This document shows positions 9,060 to 18,069 of a DNA stretch of 64,000 nucleotides, in pieces. How positions within the stretch are numbered: the stretch's first letter is position 1; each line of letters opens with the position of its first letter. The stretch lies in the NCBI GenBank assembly GCA_020632495.1, contig JACKFL010000006.1, positions 1,550,001 to 1,614,000 on the forward strand. Reading direction: 5' to 3'. The translations under genes and the position numbers were made by a program. The DNA is from Candidatus Omnitrophota bacterium. Its GTDB lineage: Bacteria > Omnitrophota > Gorgyraeia > Zapsychrales > Zapsychraceae. The notes under the pieces were generated by a model. It had not been told where the DNA came from, made no database searches, and was given only the letters and a program-made list of their open reading frames with translations.

Positions 9060-9223
9060 AAAACAAACCCGCCGGCCGATTTTGGTAAAACTTTGCCGTT
9101 GCTTGCTTTAAATGTATTGATACCGGCTTTCCGTGCACTTCAGCGGACCGGTCAGACCGGCCACGGTTTGCCATATCCGCGAAGACCACACAGCCGGCGC
9201 AACCATAAACCAAGGAGGCGGTC

Positions 9224-9481
9224 ATGAAGACCCGCGAGAGCTGCCTAATCCATTTCATGGACGGCACCCAGATGAGTTTCTACTTTGATATCGACACCGA
9301 AGACACCTTCAGCGTGGCCAACGAAATCCACCGCTTCGCGGACCGGACCGTGCTGTGTTTTGAAATCGACGGACGGCTGCATTTCTTCCCGACGTGCAAT
9401 ATCCGTTCGATCGAGGTGTCCCCGGCCCCGCTGGAACTGCCAGCCAACGTCCTGCACGGCGGCAAAATCATTAAGAACTAG
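9224..9481 (+). CDS. Small hypothetical protein
   Basis: An 85-residue soluble protein with no signal sequence or membrane segment, mostly beta-like and acidic. An AAGGAGG ribosome-binding site sits 5 bases before the ATG, giving strong support for translation. The following acyltransferase gene begins 6 bases after its stop, so the pair is very likely cotranscribed. No family was recognised; motifs such as CLIHFMDGTQMSF and FFPTCNIRSIEV may help a profile search. Confidence 0.7.
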   Translation: MKTRESCLIHFMDGTQMSFYFDIDTEDTFSVANEIHRFADRTVLCFEIDGRLHFFPTCNIRSIEVSPAPLELPANVLHGGKIIKN

Positions 9482-9487
9482 GGATTG

Positions 9488-10675
9488 ATGTCGAACGCCA
9501 GCACCCTTTACCCGCGCCGATATTATCCGTACCTTGACGGTTTCCGGGCGGTCTCGATTCTGTGGGTGATCTTGCATCACGTCCAGGTCTTCTTCGACCT
9601 GCGCTTCATGTCGAGCCCGGAGTGGCTGCCGTTGATGCTGACCGCCAAGATCGGACAGCGCGGCGTGGACATGTTCTTTGTGATCAGCGGCTTTCTCATA
9701 ACAGGTTTGTTGATCGGCGACCTGGACGGCAAGGTCCGCGTCAAACGCTTTTACCTGCGGCGGATCTTCAAGATCATCCCTTCCTACCTGACAATCGTCA
9801 TGGCCGGCCTTTTGCTGGCGTTTCTCATCCGCGACCAAACGTTTACCCACTTCGGCAATTTCTTCGTCCGCGGCGACAATATCCGTTACCACCTGCAAAC
9901 CATCCCGCAGCCGGTCAGCCCGGAAATCATCGGACGTTACTTTTGTTTTCTGCAGAATTACCACGAACATTTGATCACACTGGCCCACACCTGGTCGATC
10001 GCCATCGAAGAACACTTCTATCTGGCCTATCCTCTCATCTTTGCCGGCATTGCCCGCATGGCGGGCGGCTTCGGGGCGAGACGCCGGAGGCTCGTACTGA
10101 TTCTGATAGGCCTGATCCTGTTGACCATCGGCTACCGGTACGTTTGTGTGACACAATTCTTGTCGCTGAATTCGGAATCGACCTTCGTGCGCATCGATGC
10201 CCTGATGCTCGGCTGCCTGCTGCGGCTGGCTGAACCGTCCGTACAACGCCTGCCTGACCGGCTCACGCGGTGGCTGGCGCCCCTGTGCCTGCTGGCCGGA
10301 TTATTGATTTACGGCTGGTTGTGCGGATTGGCCCTGCATCTGGCGAGCCTGGAGACGGTGACCGCCGGTCAGGTGCTGTGGCGGTATGTGGCGATTTATG
10401 CGGCGCCGGCCCTGTTGATCCTGGCGGGTATGCTGAACTTCCGGCCCCTGGTGGCTCTGATGTCTCAGCCGGCATTGATTGCCGTGGGCAAGCATTCCTA
10501 CGGCACTTACTTGTGGCACTATCTGCTGATCTTCCCCTTCGCCCTGCTCCAGGACCGGCTGCCCGTCATCCCGCTCGTGGGGCTTTATGTCACGGCATCA
10601 CTGTTGGCCGGTTATCTCAGCACGATCCTTATCGAACGGCCGTTTCTGGATATGCGACGGAAATATTGTCCGTAA
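9488..10675 (+). CDS. Acyltransferase 3 family membrane protein (OafA/YrhL-like)
   Basis: A 395-residue polytopic protein with about ten membrane helices. The N-terminus YPYLDGFRAVSILWVILHHV carries the conserved arginine and histidine of the acyltransferase 3 family, followed by VDMFFVISGFLITGLL. A later HTWSIAIEEHFYLAYPL motif and a KHSYGTYLWHYLL motif near the end also fit. These enzymes add acetyl or other acyl groups to sugars of O-antigen, exopolysaccharide or peptidoglycan at the inner membrane. The acceptor cannot be deduced here. The ATG at 9488 follows a less likely TTG by one codon. Confidence 0.9.
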   Translation: MSNASTLYPRRYYPYLDGFRAVSILWVILHHVQVFFDLRFMSSPEWLPLMLTAKIGQRGVDMFFVISGFLITGLLIGDLDGKVRVKRFYLRRIFKIIPSYLTIVMAGLLLAFLIRDQTFTHFGNFFVRGDNIRYHLQTIPQPVSPEIIGRYFCFLQNYHEHLITLAHTWSIAIEEHFYLAYPLIFAGIARMAGGFGARRRRLVLILIGLILLTIGYRYVCVTQFLSLNSESTFVRIDALMLGCLLRLAEPSVQRLPDRLTRWLAPLCLLAGLLIYGWLCGLALHLASLETVTAGQVLWRYVAIYAAPALLILAGMLNFRPLVALMSQPALIAVGKHSYGTYLWHYLLIFPFALLQDRLPVIPLVGLYVTASLLAGYLSTILIERPFLDMRRKYCP

Positions 10676-10736
10676 GAGACAGGCAGTTTCCGGGTTCGCC
10701 GGTTGACGGGCATCACCCGGAACGCTACACTAATGA

Positions 10737-11330
10737 ATGATGCTACCGATTCAATTCCCTTTGCGATGGTTGTCTTTGCCCTGGCGGGTCGGCTTGGGCG
10801 CCGCGCTGTGTTTTCTACTCGGCAGTTCGCCGGCGCTGGCGGAAGATGTCGCCGAGAAGGCCAAGAAGCTGGCCGTGGAGTACAGCAACGCCCAGACCCG
10901 GGGAGACCAAGCCCGCAAGTCGGAGATCTATGATGAAATCGTCGCCGACGAAGACATCGTTAACCAGATCCGGAGTAATTACCGGGACACCTACCACCTG
11001 TTGAAACTGCAGTCTACCGAACGTAAATTGGACCGGATGCAGAGCCGCTACGGCACGCGCCGGCCGCAGACACGGCCGCCCCGCAGCCCGGGAATCCTGC
11101 AGTCCGGGACCACGTCCACGTCATCCGTGGGCAGTGATTCAGGCGCACCGCAAGGCAACAGCGCCTACACCCAGAACTTCGCCAATCAGAACCGCGCCCC
11201 AAATCAGGTCCGGTCGAGCACCTCCAACAGCCGGGTTCGCGGCACCAATTCCGAGGTTTCCCGCAGTTTCTCCAATCGCGTCCGCGCCCGCTCGCAAAGC
11301 AATCAGCGCCGCCTGCGTCAGCGCCGCTGA
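10737..11330 (+). CDS. Secreted Arg/Ser/Asn-rich protein, paralogue 1
   Basis: A 197-residue exported protein; signal peptide to about residue 35 (SSPALAED). The mature N-terminal half is helical and charged, with two adjacent in-frame ATGs at the start. The C-terminal half is low-complexity, rich in Arg, Ser, Asn and Gln, with the motif NFANQNRAPNQVRSSTSNS and the end RSQSNQRRLRQRR. The gene at 11574 encodes a paralogue with the same plan, so the two arose by tandem duplication. The basic Arg-rich tail could bind an acidic polymer or anionic surface (inference). No family was recognised. Confidence 0.75.
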   Translation: MMLPIQFPLRWLSLPWRVGLGAALCFLLGSSPALAEDVAEKAKKLAVEYSNAQTRGDQARKSEIYDEIVADEDIVNQIRSNYRDTYHLLKLQSTERKLDRMQSRYGTRRPQTRPPRSPGILQSGTTSTSSVGSDSGAPQGNSAYTQNFANQNRAPNQVRSSTSNSRVRGTNSEVSRSFSNRVRARSQSNQRRLRQRR

Positions 11331-11396
11331 CCACTCTTCCGGGTTTCCACATTATTCTCATTTTTCGTATTTTTTCCTTCACCTTCCGCGTGACTG

Positions 11397-11405
11397 TGCT
11401 ATATT
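11397..11405 (+). promoter_or_regulatory. Extended -10 candidate upstream of paralogue 2
   Basis: TGCTATATT matches an extended -10 element in the 243-base gap between the two paralogues; no clear -35. Confidence 0.3.
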
Positions 11406-11573
11406 GCTTATCGAGTAACAACCAGGATAAACAACGGGATTTACCCAGCTCATTCCCCGTAAGAATTTCCCCACCGGCCGTTGTCGGTATTCTTCACAGC
11501 TGATCCCAGGATAAGACTAATTTCCGGACGCCCACCGTCCCGGCCAGCGCTTTTCATTCAGAAGGGAGCACCC

Positions 11574-12116
11574 ATGCCGTACCGAGCTTTAATCGTGATT
11601 CCTCTCAGCTTGATGATATTCCTGCAACCTGCGTACGCGGGTGTGGAGTCGATTACCCACAACTACGTCAACCTGTTCAATCAGGCCCACAAAATGAGTG
11701 ACCAGGAACAGAAGGACAAGTATTACCGGCTGATCATGGGAAACGAAGATATCCTGGAAAATGTGAAGCGGGACTATCCCACCACCTATACCCTCATCCG
11801 TTTGGAAATGACCCGGCGCCGCTTGGAGACGATCAAATTCCGGCTCGGCGAAGAAGCCCTCAGTTCAGGCGGCGACATCCGCGTTACCGATACGGATACC
11901 GAGAACGCCGGCCTGAAGTCCGAGAAACGCGCCGGCACAGACAACCAGTCGCTCGTCCACGATTTTCCCAATCAGGATCGCGCGCCCAACCGCAGTACGT
12001 CGGGTTCCTCGAACAGCAGCATCCGGACCACCAACCGCGACACCGTAGAGGCCTTTTCCAATCAGGATCGCGTGCGCCGGCTCAGCAATCAAAAAAGGAT
12101 GCGCCAGCAGCGCTGA
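11574..12116 (+). CDS. Secreted Arg/Ser/Asn-rich protein, paralogue 2
   Basis: A 180-residue exported protein. The ATG at 11574 is chosen because GAAGGGAG lies just upstream and it opens a signal peptide ending near QPAYAG. Layout matches the upstream paralogue: a helical charged domain (about residues 25-95; compare EDILENVKRDYPTTY with EDIVNQIRSNYRDTY), then an acidic/serine linker, the motif DFPNQDRAPNRSTSGSSNSS, a second AFSNQDRVRR copy and a basic tail SNQKRMRQQR. Function unknown. The shared NQxRxxN motifs are the best handle for a search. Confidence 0.75.
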   Translation: MPYRALIVIPLSLMIFLQPAYAGVESITHNYVNLFNQAHKMSDQEQKDKYYRLIMGNEDILENVKRDYPTTYTLIRLEMTRRRLETIKFRLGEEALSSGGDIRVTDTDTENAGLKSEKRAGTDNQSLVHDFPNQDRAPNRSTSGSSNSSIRTTNRDTVEAFSNQDRVRRLSNQKRMRQQR

Positions 12117-12132
12117 TTTATTAAGGGAACTT

Positions 12133-12150
12133 CCGGTCCGGGCGGACCGG
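12133..12150. terminator. GC hairpin between convergent genes
   Basis: CCGGTCCG (12133-12140) and CGGACCGG (12143-12150) form a perfect 8-bp stem with a 2-base gap, in the 48-bp space between convergent genes. There is no T-run, so it may be a bidirectional processing or weak termination hairpin. Confidence 0.4.
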
Positions 12151-12164
12151 CCAAGGCGGGAACA

Positions 12165-14243
12165 TCAGTCTTCTTCGAGCATGCGTTTAATTTCCGGGAG
12201 CTTCTGCCGCGCGGCTTCCACACCGGCCTCCAACAACTGATCAACCTTGTCGAGTTCATGCCAGTTGACGCCAACCAATTCCGGGTGGATGACCACGTCC
12301 GCCTGTTGCGAATTGGCCAAAGAGATCTCGTACTCGGCGGCCTGCAGGGTGCGGATGATAATATCCGGTACGCACGGAAAAATCAGCCGGTTGATAGATT
12401 GTCCGATCCGGTAACCCAAGAAATGGAACGGATTACGCCAAAATGGAATCTGCGTCCGCTCCACGTGGAGGTTCTGAAAATATTCCACGCCGGCGGCCAC
12501 ATCTTCGGGTGACTGCAGAACATTGACCGCGATGATCCGTTTGATTCCCAGGCCGGCCATGACGTTGGTGGGCAGCGGATTAAGGACGCCACCGTCGATG
12601 ATCTCCATCCCTCCCTCCACCAGCGGCGGAAAAACACCGGGAATGGAAATACTGCGCCTGATCCCCTCCACCAGCGAACCGCTGTCGATAATCACTTCCT
12701 GCCGCCGGACCAAATCGTAGGCCACAGCCTTAAACGGAATGCGGACACTGTAAAACGTTTTATTGCCGACATGTTTTCTTAACCATCCGTTGACCCGGCG
12801 CGTCCCGATCAAACCGCGCAACGGGTTGGGAAACCAAAACAGTTTGGCGATGGTATCGATCGGTTTTTCAAATTCCCGGGCGGCCCCTTCCAATTCCTCC
12901 ACACTCATGCCCGACGTCCAAAATCCTCCGACCAGCGCGCCCATGCTGCTGCCGACCACGATATCGATCGGCACCCCCGCCTCCTCCAGTACCCTGATAA
13001 CCCCGATATGGGCGACGCCCAGCGCGGCCCCGCCGCCCAGCACCAGCCCGACCAGGACACCGCCGATTTCCCGGGCAATACGCCGTACGGTCCTCGCGTA
13101 CAGGGCCTGTTCATGGCAGCGCTGAAAATGCATGCTCGGTGTATCGACCGTGTGCGTTAAATCCTCCGGCATAATAAGCGGCAGTGAATTGTAGATGTAA
13201 AAATCGATGAACTTGTTGATTTCCTCAAACGAAAGATAGATCTGCGCGTGGAAGGCGCGGATAATCACTTTAATCTTTTCTTCCCGAAAGTTGGCTTTCA
13301 GGGCCTGCTCCAGCTGATCAATCACATTACGTGTGAGTTGCAGGTCCTTCTCCCGGTCGGAGGTGATCAGATGCACCAGGTCGGACTGAGTGAGGGTCTC
13401 AAGGACCGCGTCGTCCATGGCATTGGGCAGGTCGATCACCACGTAATGATAGTCGCCGACCAGGGCGCTGAGCAGATGGCCCACATCGGACTTCAATGCC
13501 GGCCCTTCGGGATCGAAGCTGAGGTGAATCAGGTCGATCCCGGATTCGTCCCGGGTGATCGCCTGGACGATCCGCATGGAATCGGATAACAACGGCCCCA
13601 TGGCTGCCGGTGATTTTTTCCAGCGCGGCATGGTTTGTTGCTCCGGCGCTGTCGGCTCCGTGTACGGACCCGGCACCAAATTGACGAAGACGACCTTTTT
13701 ATTGGTCTCCTGCTTGAGGCTCATCGCCAGATTAACCGCGTAGGTGGAACTGCCTGCCGAACGCACCGGGCTGTAAACGGATATGATCGTACTTTCGAAG
13801 ATCGTCTTCACGCCGCTGACCGCGCTGCGCACACGCTTGGACAGACTCTGATTGAGTTCGATGCTCAGCGCCGGGATGGAGGTGAGAATCTGATGGAACT
13901 GGGTCTTTTCTATCTTGAGGACGGTGGAATTATTGACCGCTTCGTAGGTCAGCGTGTGATTCTCGCCCGTGAGTAGAGAAATGATGCCGAAGTGAACGCC
14001 CCGATGGATGAACTCGACATTATCCATCCGGCCCTTGGCGTCGGTCGTGTAAGTCCGCAGGCGGCCGGACACGAGGCAGTAGAAAAAGTCCGGCGGGGTG
14101 CCCTGGCGGCAAATCACCTCACCCTTTTTGAACTCCTCCAATGTCGACTTGCGGGCGATGCGCTGCAGATCGTACCAATTGAGCTTGGTAAAAATAGGGA
14201 TCTGTTTGACCGTGTTGAAACGGTTCAGAAATGCGTTCATCAT
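12165..14243 (-). CDS. cNMP-binding / ParA-like / patatin phospholipase fusion
   Basis: A 692-residue three-part protein. Residues about 8-130 are a cyclic-nucleotide-binding (CAP effector) domain (FKKGEVICRQGTPPDFFYCLVSGRL). Residues about 150-345 resemble a ParA/MinD/CpaE P-loop fold (VYSPVRSAGSSTYAVNLAMSL, then DYHYVVIDLPN), but the Walker A lysine is absent. The last part is patatin: GLVLGGGAALGVAHIG, the nucleophile elbow GSSMG (serine near residue 430), and the catalytic Asp motif DGGVLNPLP (near 552). Patatins release fatty acids from lipids. The gene is last in a beta-oxidation operon, 15 bp after the acyl-CoA dehydrogenase, so it may feed that pathway. The enzyme resembles NTE-type phospholipases, with an added degenerate ATPase-like module. 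Confidence 0.87.
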   Translation of the reverse strand: MMNAFLNRFNTVKQIPIFTKLNWYDLQRIARKSTLEEFKKGEVICRQGTPPDFFYCLVSGRLRTYTTDAKGRMDNVEFIHRGVHFGIISLLTGENHTLTYEAVNNSTVLKIEKTQFHQILTSIPALSIELNQSLSKRVRSAVSGVKTIFESTIISVYSPVRSAGSSTYAVNLAMSLKQETNKKVVFVNLVPGPYTEPTAPEQQTMPRWKKSPAAMGPLLSDSMRIVQAITRDESGIDLIHLSFDPEGPALKSDVGHLLSALVGDYHYVVIDLPNAMDDAVLETLTQSDLVHLITSDREKDLQLTRNVIDQLEQALKANFREEKIKVIIRAFHAQIYLSFEEINKFIDFYIYNSLPLIMPEDLTHTVDTPSMHFQRCHEQALYARTVRRIAREIGGVLVGLVLGGGAALGVAHIGVIRVLEEAGVPIDIVVGSSMGALVGGFWTSGMSVEELEGAAREFEKPIDTIAKLFWFPNPLRGLIGTRRVNGWLRKHVGNKTFYSVRIPFKAVAYDLVRRQEVIIDSGSLVEGIRRSISIPGVFPPLVEGGMEIIDGGVLNPLPTNVMAGLGIKRIIAVNVLQSPEDVAAGVEYFQNLHVERTQIPFWRNPFHFLGYRIGQSINRLIFPCVPDIIIRTLQAAEYEISLANSQQADVVIHPELVGVNWHELDKVDQLLEAGVEAARQKLPEIKRMLEED

Positions 14244-14258
14244 AACCTCTCGCCGGCC

Positions 14259-16112
14259 TTAAACGATAATATCGTCTTCCAGCCAGGCATACTCTTTGGC
14301 CATGACCTTTTTGGCGACCTTCAGGGAAGCGGCGTCATGGTTCGCACGGGAATCCGAGAATTGCCGGTTGATATACTGACGCGCGCTGCGGCAATACAGA
14401 TCGGCCAGCTCCAGCGCGTTTTCCTTATTCCCGCCGGACTTAACCAAATGATCGGCATACGCGCAGGTCGCGGCCACGGCGAAGAGCTCGACGCCGACAT
14501 CCACGATACGGTTGAGAATCGACTGTTTGCTGGCCAGCCGTTGCTGATGTTTGGCCATCTGATGGAACATCAGCCGGGCGAGCCGCTTGCTGGCGCGCTG
14601 ACAATAGTGCATATGCCCCTGCAGCTGCGGATGCAGATCGCCGAAGGCTTGTGTCGAGGGAAAATAAAGTTTGGGGTACCAAACGGCATAATGGGCGGCC
14701 AATCTGCCCAGCGTCTTGCATTTCTCGCCGAGCGGTGTTTTACCGCTGAGCAGCGGCAGGGCCTTGCTCAAATGCGGATCGAGGGCCTCACGGGCGATAA
14801 ACAAATGCATGATCTCCGAGGTCCCCTCGATAATGATGTTGATGCGGCAGTCCCGCAAAACGCGCTCCACCGGCCAAGGCTCCATACCGCGGGCGCGCAG
14901 GGATTCGGCGTTTTCATAGCCCTGGCCGCCGCGGATCTGCAGGGTCTCGTCGGCGATCCGCCACGCATGATGCGTACAGAAATATTTGGCCATGGCCGCC
15001 TCCAGGCGGATATCCTTCTTTTTGTCGTCGCCCATATGTGAGCACAGCCACGTCAGGGCGTCCATCGCAAAGGTGTGACCCGCAATATAGCCCAGTTTGA
15101 GTCCGATCGCCTCATGCTCTCCGATCGGCGATCCCCACTGAACCCGCTGCGCCGACCATTCCCGCACCACATGCAGACACCACTTGCATATCCCGACGGA
15201 GGCCGCCGGAAGTGTCAGCCGGCCGGTGTTGAGCGTCGTCAGCGCCAAGCGCAGGCCGTCCCCCTCAGCCCCGATGATATTCTCCCGCGGAACTTTCACA
15301 TCCTTAAAACGCAGCAGGCCGTTTTGAATCCCGTGCAGCCCCAAAAACTGACAGCGATGGACCTTTTCGATGCCGGGGGTATCCATCTCCACGATAAACG
15401 CGGTGATCTGTTTACGCTCTTTCCCCTTCACCATCTTCGGCGGCGTGACGGCCATGACCACAATGACGCCGGCAATCAGACCGTTGGTGCACCACAGTTT
15501 GTCTCCGTTGAGCAGGAAATGCGTCCCGTCCTCGGTGGGTGTGGCCGTGGTGGTCATATTACGCGGATCACTCCCCACCGACGGCTCAGTGAGGGCGAAT
15601 GCCGAGACCGTTCCTTTGCCGAACATCGGCAAATATTTTTTCTTCTGCTCTTCGGTGCCGAACAGCTTCAGCGGCTGCGGCACACCGATACTTTGGTGTG
15701 CGGACAGCAGGACCGCCGTCGAACCGCAATAGCTGGCCACCAGATGTATGGCCCGGTTGTAGTTTACCTGGCTCATGCCCAGACCGCCGTACTCCTTGGG
15801 GACCTTGATGGCAAAGGCCCCCAGCTGGGCTAGTCCGTGGTAGACTTTTTCGGGAATGATACCGGTGCGGTCGACTTCGTCGGGATCGAGATTCTTGACC
15901 AGAAAATCCTTCAGTCTGGCGACGTACTCATCGCCCAGTTGTTTGTCTTCCGCGCTTTGTTCGGGAAAGGGATGGATCAGACCCCAGTCGACATGTCCGT
16001 GGAACAACTGCAACGCGAAACTGGGATGCACCCATTCGGTTTCGCGCTGATCCTCGGCAAACTCGAGCGACTCTCTCGCCTCTTTACTGGTGTTCTTGTC
16101 AAACATACTCAT
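14259..16112 (-). CDS. Acyl-CoA dehydrogenase (long, ~600-residue type)
   Basis: A 617-residue flavoprotein of the acyl-CoA dehydrogenase family, longer than the ~380-residue short/medium-chain enzymes because of a ~170-residue C-terminal extension, as in VLCAD/ACAD9-like proteins. Visible motifs include FALTEPSVGSDPRNMTT, LWCTNGLIAGVIVVMAV, QIRGGQGYENAESL and the IIIEGTSEIMHLFIAREAL block near residue 435. It catalyses the first step of beta-oxidation, acyl-CoA to trans-2-enoyl-CoA. AAGGAGG lies 5 bases before the ATG. It sits between a ferredoxin gene and the patatin gene in the fatty-acid operon. Its electron acceptor (ETF) is not encoded in this window. Confidence 0.92.
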   Translation of the reverse strand: MSMFDKNTSKEARESLEFAEDQRETEWVHPSFALQLFHGHVDWGLIHPFPEQSAEDKQLGDEYVARLKDFLVKNLDPDEVDRTGIIPEKVYHGLAQLGAFAIKVPKEYGGLGMSQVNYNRAIHLVASYCGSTAVLLSAHQSIGVPQPLKLFGTEEQKKKYLPMFGKGTVSAFALTEPSVGSDPRNMTTTATPTEDGTHFLLNGDKLWCTNGLIAGVIVVMAVTPPKMVKGKERKQITAFIVEMDTPGIEKVHRCQFLGLHGIQNGLLRFKDVKVPRENIIGAEGDGLRLALTTLNTGRLTLPAASVGICKWCLHVVREWSAQRVQWGSPIGEHEAIGLKLGYIAGHTFAMDALTWLCSHMGDDKKKDIRLEAAMAKYFCTHHAWRIADETLQIRGGQGYENAESLRARGMEPWPVERVLRDCRINIIIEGTSEIMHLFIAREALDPHLSKALPLLSGKTPLGEKCKTLGRLAAHYAVWYPKLYFPSTQAFGDLHPQLQGHMHYCQRASKRLARLMFHQMAKHQQRLASKQSILNRIVDVGVELFAVAATCAYADHLVKSGGNKENALELADLYCRSARQYINRQFSDSRANHDAASLKVAKKVMAKEYAWLEDDIIV

Positions 16113-16139
16113 GACAGCCTCCTTTTCCCCTGCGGGTCC

Positions 16140-16436
16140 TTACTCCCCGGCCGCGGGGATATGCGCTTCGGCGATCTGTGCCACGTCGTCGGGTGTGACC
16201 GCAGAATACCATTCATTACCCGGAAAGACCATGACATTGACCCCGCGCGCGCATTGCCCCAGACAAGTGGCCTGGGCGACACGGATCCGCGGATGAACCC
16301 CGCGGTCCTTGGCAATGGCCCGCAGCGCCTGAAAGATCTCAACACCCTGCCGGGCGCCGCAACAACCGTTCTTGCCGGCATTGCCGTTGGTACAGACAAA
16401 TATTTTTTTCTCAAACGGAACTTCACTTTTTTCCAT
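16140..16436 (-). CDS. Thioredoxin-like [2Fe-2S] ferredoxin
   Basis: A 98-residue protein resembling thioredoxin-fold 2Fe-2S ferredoxins (the NuoE/HoxE-like group). KIFVCTNGNAGKNGCCGARQ carries Cys15, Cys25 and Cys26, and QATCLGQCARG carries Cys58 and Cys62; four of these probably bind the cluster. Such ferredoxins transfer electrons in the cytoplasm. It lies 2 bp after the methyltransferase gene and 27 bp before the acyl-CoA dehydrogenase gene, so a link to redox steps of fatty-acid oxidation is plausible but unproven. Confidence 0.87.
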   Translation of the reverse strand: MEKSEVPFEKKIFVCTNGNAGKNGCCGARQGVEIFQALRAIAKDRGVHPRIRVAQATCLGQCARGVNVMVFPGNEWYSAVTPDDVAQIAEAHIPAAGE

Positions 16437-16438
16437 GC

Positions 16439-17500
16439 TTAATCCTCCCCGGCCGGCGAGAGCCGGACCAAAGTTTCCAGATGCCGTGTTTTCGGAAAGA
16501 AATCAAACGGGAAAATTTCCCGGACTTGCCATGTCCCGGCCATTTCCCGCAAGTCGCGTCCCAGGGCCTCGGGCTGACAGGACAGATACAACAACTGGCC
16601 GATCCGCCCTCCCGCCGTGTTCAACATGGCGCGCGCTTCGGCCGAAAGTCCGGCGCGCGGCGGATCGATCATGGCCACGGCCGGCCCAGTCAGTTCCGTC
16701 AGAATATTATTCAAAACATCTTCGACCCGGCTTTCGATTACCGCTATATCCTTTAGACGGTGCTTCAGGACATTGTAATGGGCCAGCTGAATGGAATTCT
16801 TGCTGTCTTCAATCAAGACAGCCCGGCCGTACCGGCCGGACAATCCCATACTGAACAAGCCCACCCCGCCGTACAGATCCAAAAAGGTCACCTCCGGCGA
16901 CCATACCGGCATTCCGCGGATGACATCAAACAGGCGGGGCAATATCGACAAATTCGCCTGGAAAAACGTATCGAGCGCGTAGTACACCTTGAGTCCGTTC
17001 ACTTCCGTCCACAGATAATCTTCGGGCTGCTGCCGCAAAGAGCGCTTGCCGATGCCGCCCCAATGGACCCGCCCCTCGTCACCGCAACGCACCACCAAAT
17101 TCGCCAGTCGGTACTTACTCGGAAGCACGGATGCCGCCTGGCGCTTGAGCTCCGGAATAAAGTCGGACACCGCGCTCATGGCAATCGGACATTGCTCCAC
17201 ATCCACGACGCCGAAACGGTCCTTCGGTGAAAACCCAACAAAGATTTTCTGTTCACGCGTCTTAAGCAAACGCAAATCAAGCCGGTGCCGGTAATGATAT
17301 TCCCGCGGGGACGGCTCGACCGGACGGATCAACAGGTCCTGACCGGGCAGGGCCTCCTGTAGAATACGGCGCAATATTTCTTCCTTGCGCCTCAATTCCT
17401 CCCGATACGGCACATCCTGATATAGACAGCCGCCGCATTCGCCGAAGTAGGGGCAGCGGGGTTCCTCCGCGGCCGGTTGAGTTTCGGTGGATTTTTGCAT
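16439..17500 (-). CDS. RNA uracil-C5 methyltransferase, TrmA/RlmD family
   Basis: A 353-residue SAM-dependent methyltransferase. N-terminal cysteines CPYFGECGGC (Cys16, Cys22, Cys25) with a later EQCPIAM cysteine form the [4Fe-4S]-binding set of RlmD/RlmC enzymes. FLDLYGGVGLFSMGL is the SAM-binding motif, AMIDPPRAGLS the catalytic DPPR motif, and YLSCQPEALGRDL carries the catalytic cysteine. The family methylates U to m5U in 23S rRNA or tRNA. The N-terminal TRAM domain found in many RlmD proteins is missing, so the exact target site is uncertain. Its place inside a fatty-acid operon is odd. Confidence 0.87.
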   Translation of the reverse strand: MQKSTETQPAAEEPRCPYFGECGGCLYQDVPYREELRRKEEILRRILQEALPGQDLLIRPVEPSPREYHYRHRLDLRLLKTREQKIFVGFSPKDRFGVVDVEQCPIAMSAVSDFIPELKRQAASVLPSKYRLANLVVRCGDEGRVHWGGIGKRSLRQQPEDYLWTEVNGLKVYYALDTFFQANLSILPRLFDVIRGMPVWSPEVTFLDLYGGVGLFSMGLSGRYGRAVLIEDSKNSIQLAHYNVLKHRLKDIAVIESRVEDVLNNILTELTGPAVAMIDPPRAGLSAEARAMLNTAGGRIGQLLYLSCQPEALGRDLREMAGTWQVREIFPFDFFPKTRHLETLVRLSPAGED

Positions 17501-17511
17501 GTCAAAGACCG

Positions 17512-18069
17512 TTATTGCAGGACCTTAAACGATGCCAGCATGCGTTCGACCATCAGATCGTATTTGTCGAACTGAGACGGCAGTGCGGTGTAATTAACCT
17601 GATAGGCCCTAACCTTATCGAGAACAATCCACGTCATGTAATAGCGCAATTCGGTATTCGGTCCGTGCCCAGTAAAGATAATTTTATATGCCGGATAGCC
17701 GCCCAGTGTAGCCACAGCGGTGGACTCTTCCAACTCAAAGTTCTGCATAAACGTCACTTCCATCTGATAAATCGCCCGGTCACTATACTCCCGTAAGGAC
17801 AGCGGATCGTGTGAAATGTCCTGAACGACGATATTGACGTTTTCATGAAAGACATCCAGCGGACCGTCGAGCGGCGACTTAAAGACTACCGCAGCCCCGC
17901 CGTAATCCTTCATTATCTCCCATTGCGCGGGATACTCGATCGAAAACCCGCGCGCCTTGTCGGTATACCGGCGATACTTGTACTGCAACAAATAGAGTGT
18001 AACAACGGTGATAATGAGGATCAAACCGATCCCCCCGGAGATGTAAACTATTTTCGTTCTTCTGTTCAT
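17512..18069 (-). CDS. Membrane-anchored PsbP/DUF1795-like protein
   Basis: A 185-residue protein with one N-terminal membrane helix (about residues 8-28) and an extracytoplasmic domain. The domain begins DKARGFSIEYPAQWEIMKDYGGAAVVFKSP, the usual opening of PsbP/DUF1795-like folds (ysiryP..W), and ends in ERMLASFKVL. The start codon overlaps the stop of the FadB-type gene by 4 bases, so they are coupled. Function of the family outside photosystem II is largely unknown; here perhaps an envelope protein linked to lipid handling (inference). Confidence 0.7.
   Translation of the reverse strand: MNRRTKIVYISGGIGLILIITVVTLYLLQYKYRRYTDKARGFSIEYPAQWEIMKDYGGAAVVFKSPLDGPLDVFHENVNIVVQDISHDPLSLREYSDRAIYQMEVTFMQNFELEESTAVATLGGYPAYKIIFTGHGPNTELRYYMTWIVLDKVRAYQVNYTALPSQFDKYDLMVERMLASFKVLQ

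Noticed and set aside
8992..9267. Minus-strand 91-codon frame with a Cys-rich N-terminal stretch
   Set aside because: It overlaps the plus-strand gene at 9224, which has a strong AAGGAGG site, and crosses the intergenic promoter region.
9245..10246. Minus-strand 333-codon frame
   Set aside because: Shadow of the acyltransferase and the small gene before it; no ribosome-binding site or family motif.
13992..15041. Plus-strand 349-codon frame
   Set aside because: It runs antisense to the patatin and acyl-CoA dehydrogenase genes, both with strong family motifs, and shows no motif of its own.
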